This document shows positions 9,914 through 9,997 of a DNA stretch of 9,997 nt, piece after piece. The stretch is taken from assembly GCA_027031505.1 (NCBI GenBank), contig JALVQH010000292.1, positions 1 to 9,997 of the forward strand, read 5' to 3'. Under the pieces are notes generated by a model that did not search any database, was not told the DNA's origin, and saw only the letters and a list, made by a program, of their open reading frames with translations. The stretch is from Campylobacteraceae bacterium (GTDB taxonomy: Bacteria; Campylobacterota; Campylobacteria; Campylobacterales; Sulfurovaceae). Positions within the stretch are counted from its first letter, which is position 1. The number at the start of each line of letters is the position of its first letter. The translations under genes were made by a program, and so were the position numbers.

Positions 9914-9997
9914 ATCCAACATACCCGATTTGACCTTTTTTCTCGAAACCGACAACACCCCGTTTCTCCTCTACAACCGTCTCGGAGAGATTGTCTA
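9894..9997 (+). CDS. N-terminal fragment of an unidentified gene, possibly a PAS-type sensor
   Basis: Thirty-four codons are visible from ATG 9894 to the window edge, with no stop. The start lies 20 bases inside the preceding gene in another frame, so the two are probably co-transcribed and translationally coupled; a purine-rich GAAAGAAGA just upstream could serve as a weak ribosome site. After a polar start (PGSSPESNIPD), the segment LTFFLETDNTPFLLYNRLGEIV has the rhythm of the first strands of a PAS domain (a hydrophobic helix, then pFLLYN..GEIV). A sensor histidine kinase next to a DNA-binding protein would make sense, but this rests on too few residues to rely on. The family cannot be settled from what is visible. 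Confidence 0.6.
   Translation, partial: MPGSSPESNIPDLTFFLETDNTPFLLYNRLGEIV

Overview
The window looks like a chromosomal housekeeping segment from a Campylobacterota (epsilonproteobacterial) organism. The evidence is a fused CcsB-CcsA cytochrome c synthetase whose histidine layout follows the Helicobacter hepaticus protein, together with polA and uvrA and promoters that have a good -10 box but no recognisable -35. GC content is high for that phylum, judged by eye at a little over half, so a lineage such as Nitratifractor or Hydrogenimonas is possible. That placement is an inference and was not tested by alignment.

Layout, left to right. Bases 1-2541 (minus) hold the first 847 codons of ccsBA, which runs off the left edge just as its second transmembrane haem-binding histidine is reached. 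A 224-base spacer follows. Bases 2766-5465 (minus) are polA, a full-length DNA polymerase I with intact 5' nuclease, proofreading and polymerase motifs. Bases 5466-5662 are an A/T-rich divergent control region, with a plus-strand TATAAT box next to a perfect 14-base palindrome. Bases 5663-6091 (plus) encode a small, basic, two-helix membrane protein I cannot name. Between it and the convergent uvrA lie a shared hairpin and a short tandem repeat. Bases 6171-8987 (minus) are uvrA, complete, with both ATPase sites and its zinc cysteines. A second divergent control region (8988-9181) has a perfect extended -10 for uvrA and a weaker -10 for the rightward gene. Bases 9182-9913 (plus) encode a shrunken NtrC-like protein whose ATPase motifs are degraded but whose Fis-type DNA-binding helices are well preserved. 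A further plus-strand gene overlaps its end and leaves the window after 34 codons.

Functionally, UvrA (lesion recognition) and Pol I (repair resynthesis) belong to the same nucleotide excision repair pathway, but each appears to have its own promoter and a gene on the opposite strand separates them. CcsBA is unrelated and serves cytochrome c maturation at the membrane. I see no mobile element, CRISPR array, phage gene, tRNA or rRNA. No new multi-gene system is evident. The least ordinary items are the degenerate NtrC/Fis protein with its overlapping partner, and the unknown membrane protein with a palindrome at its predicted transcription start.
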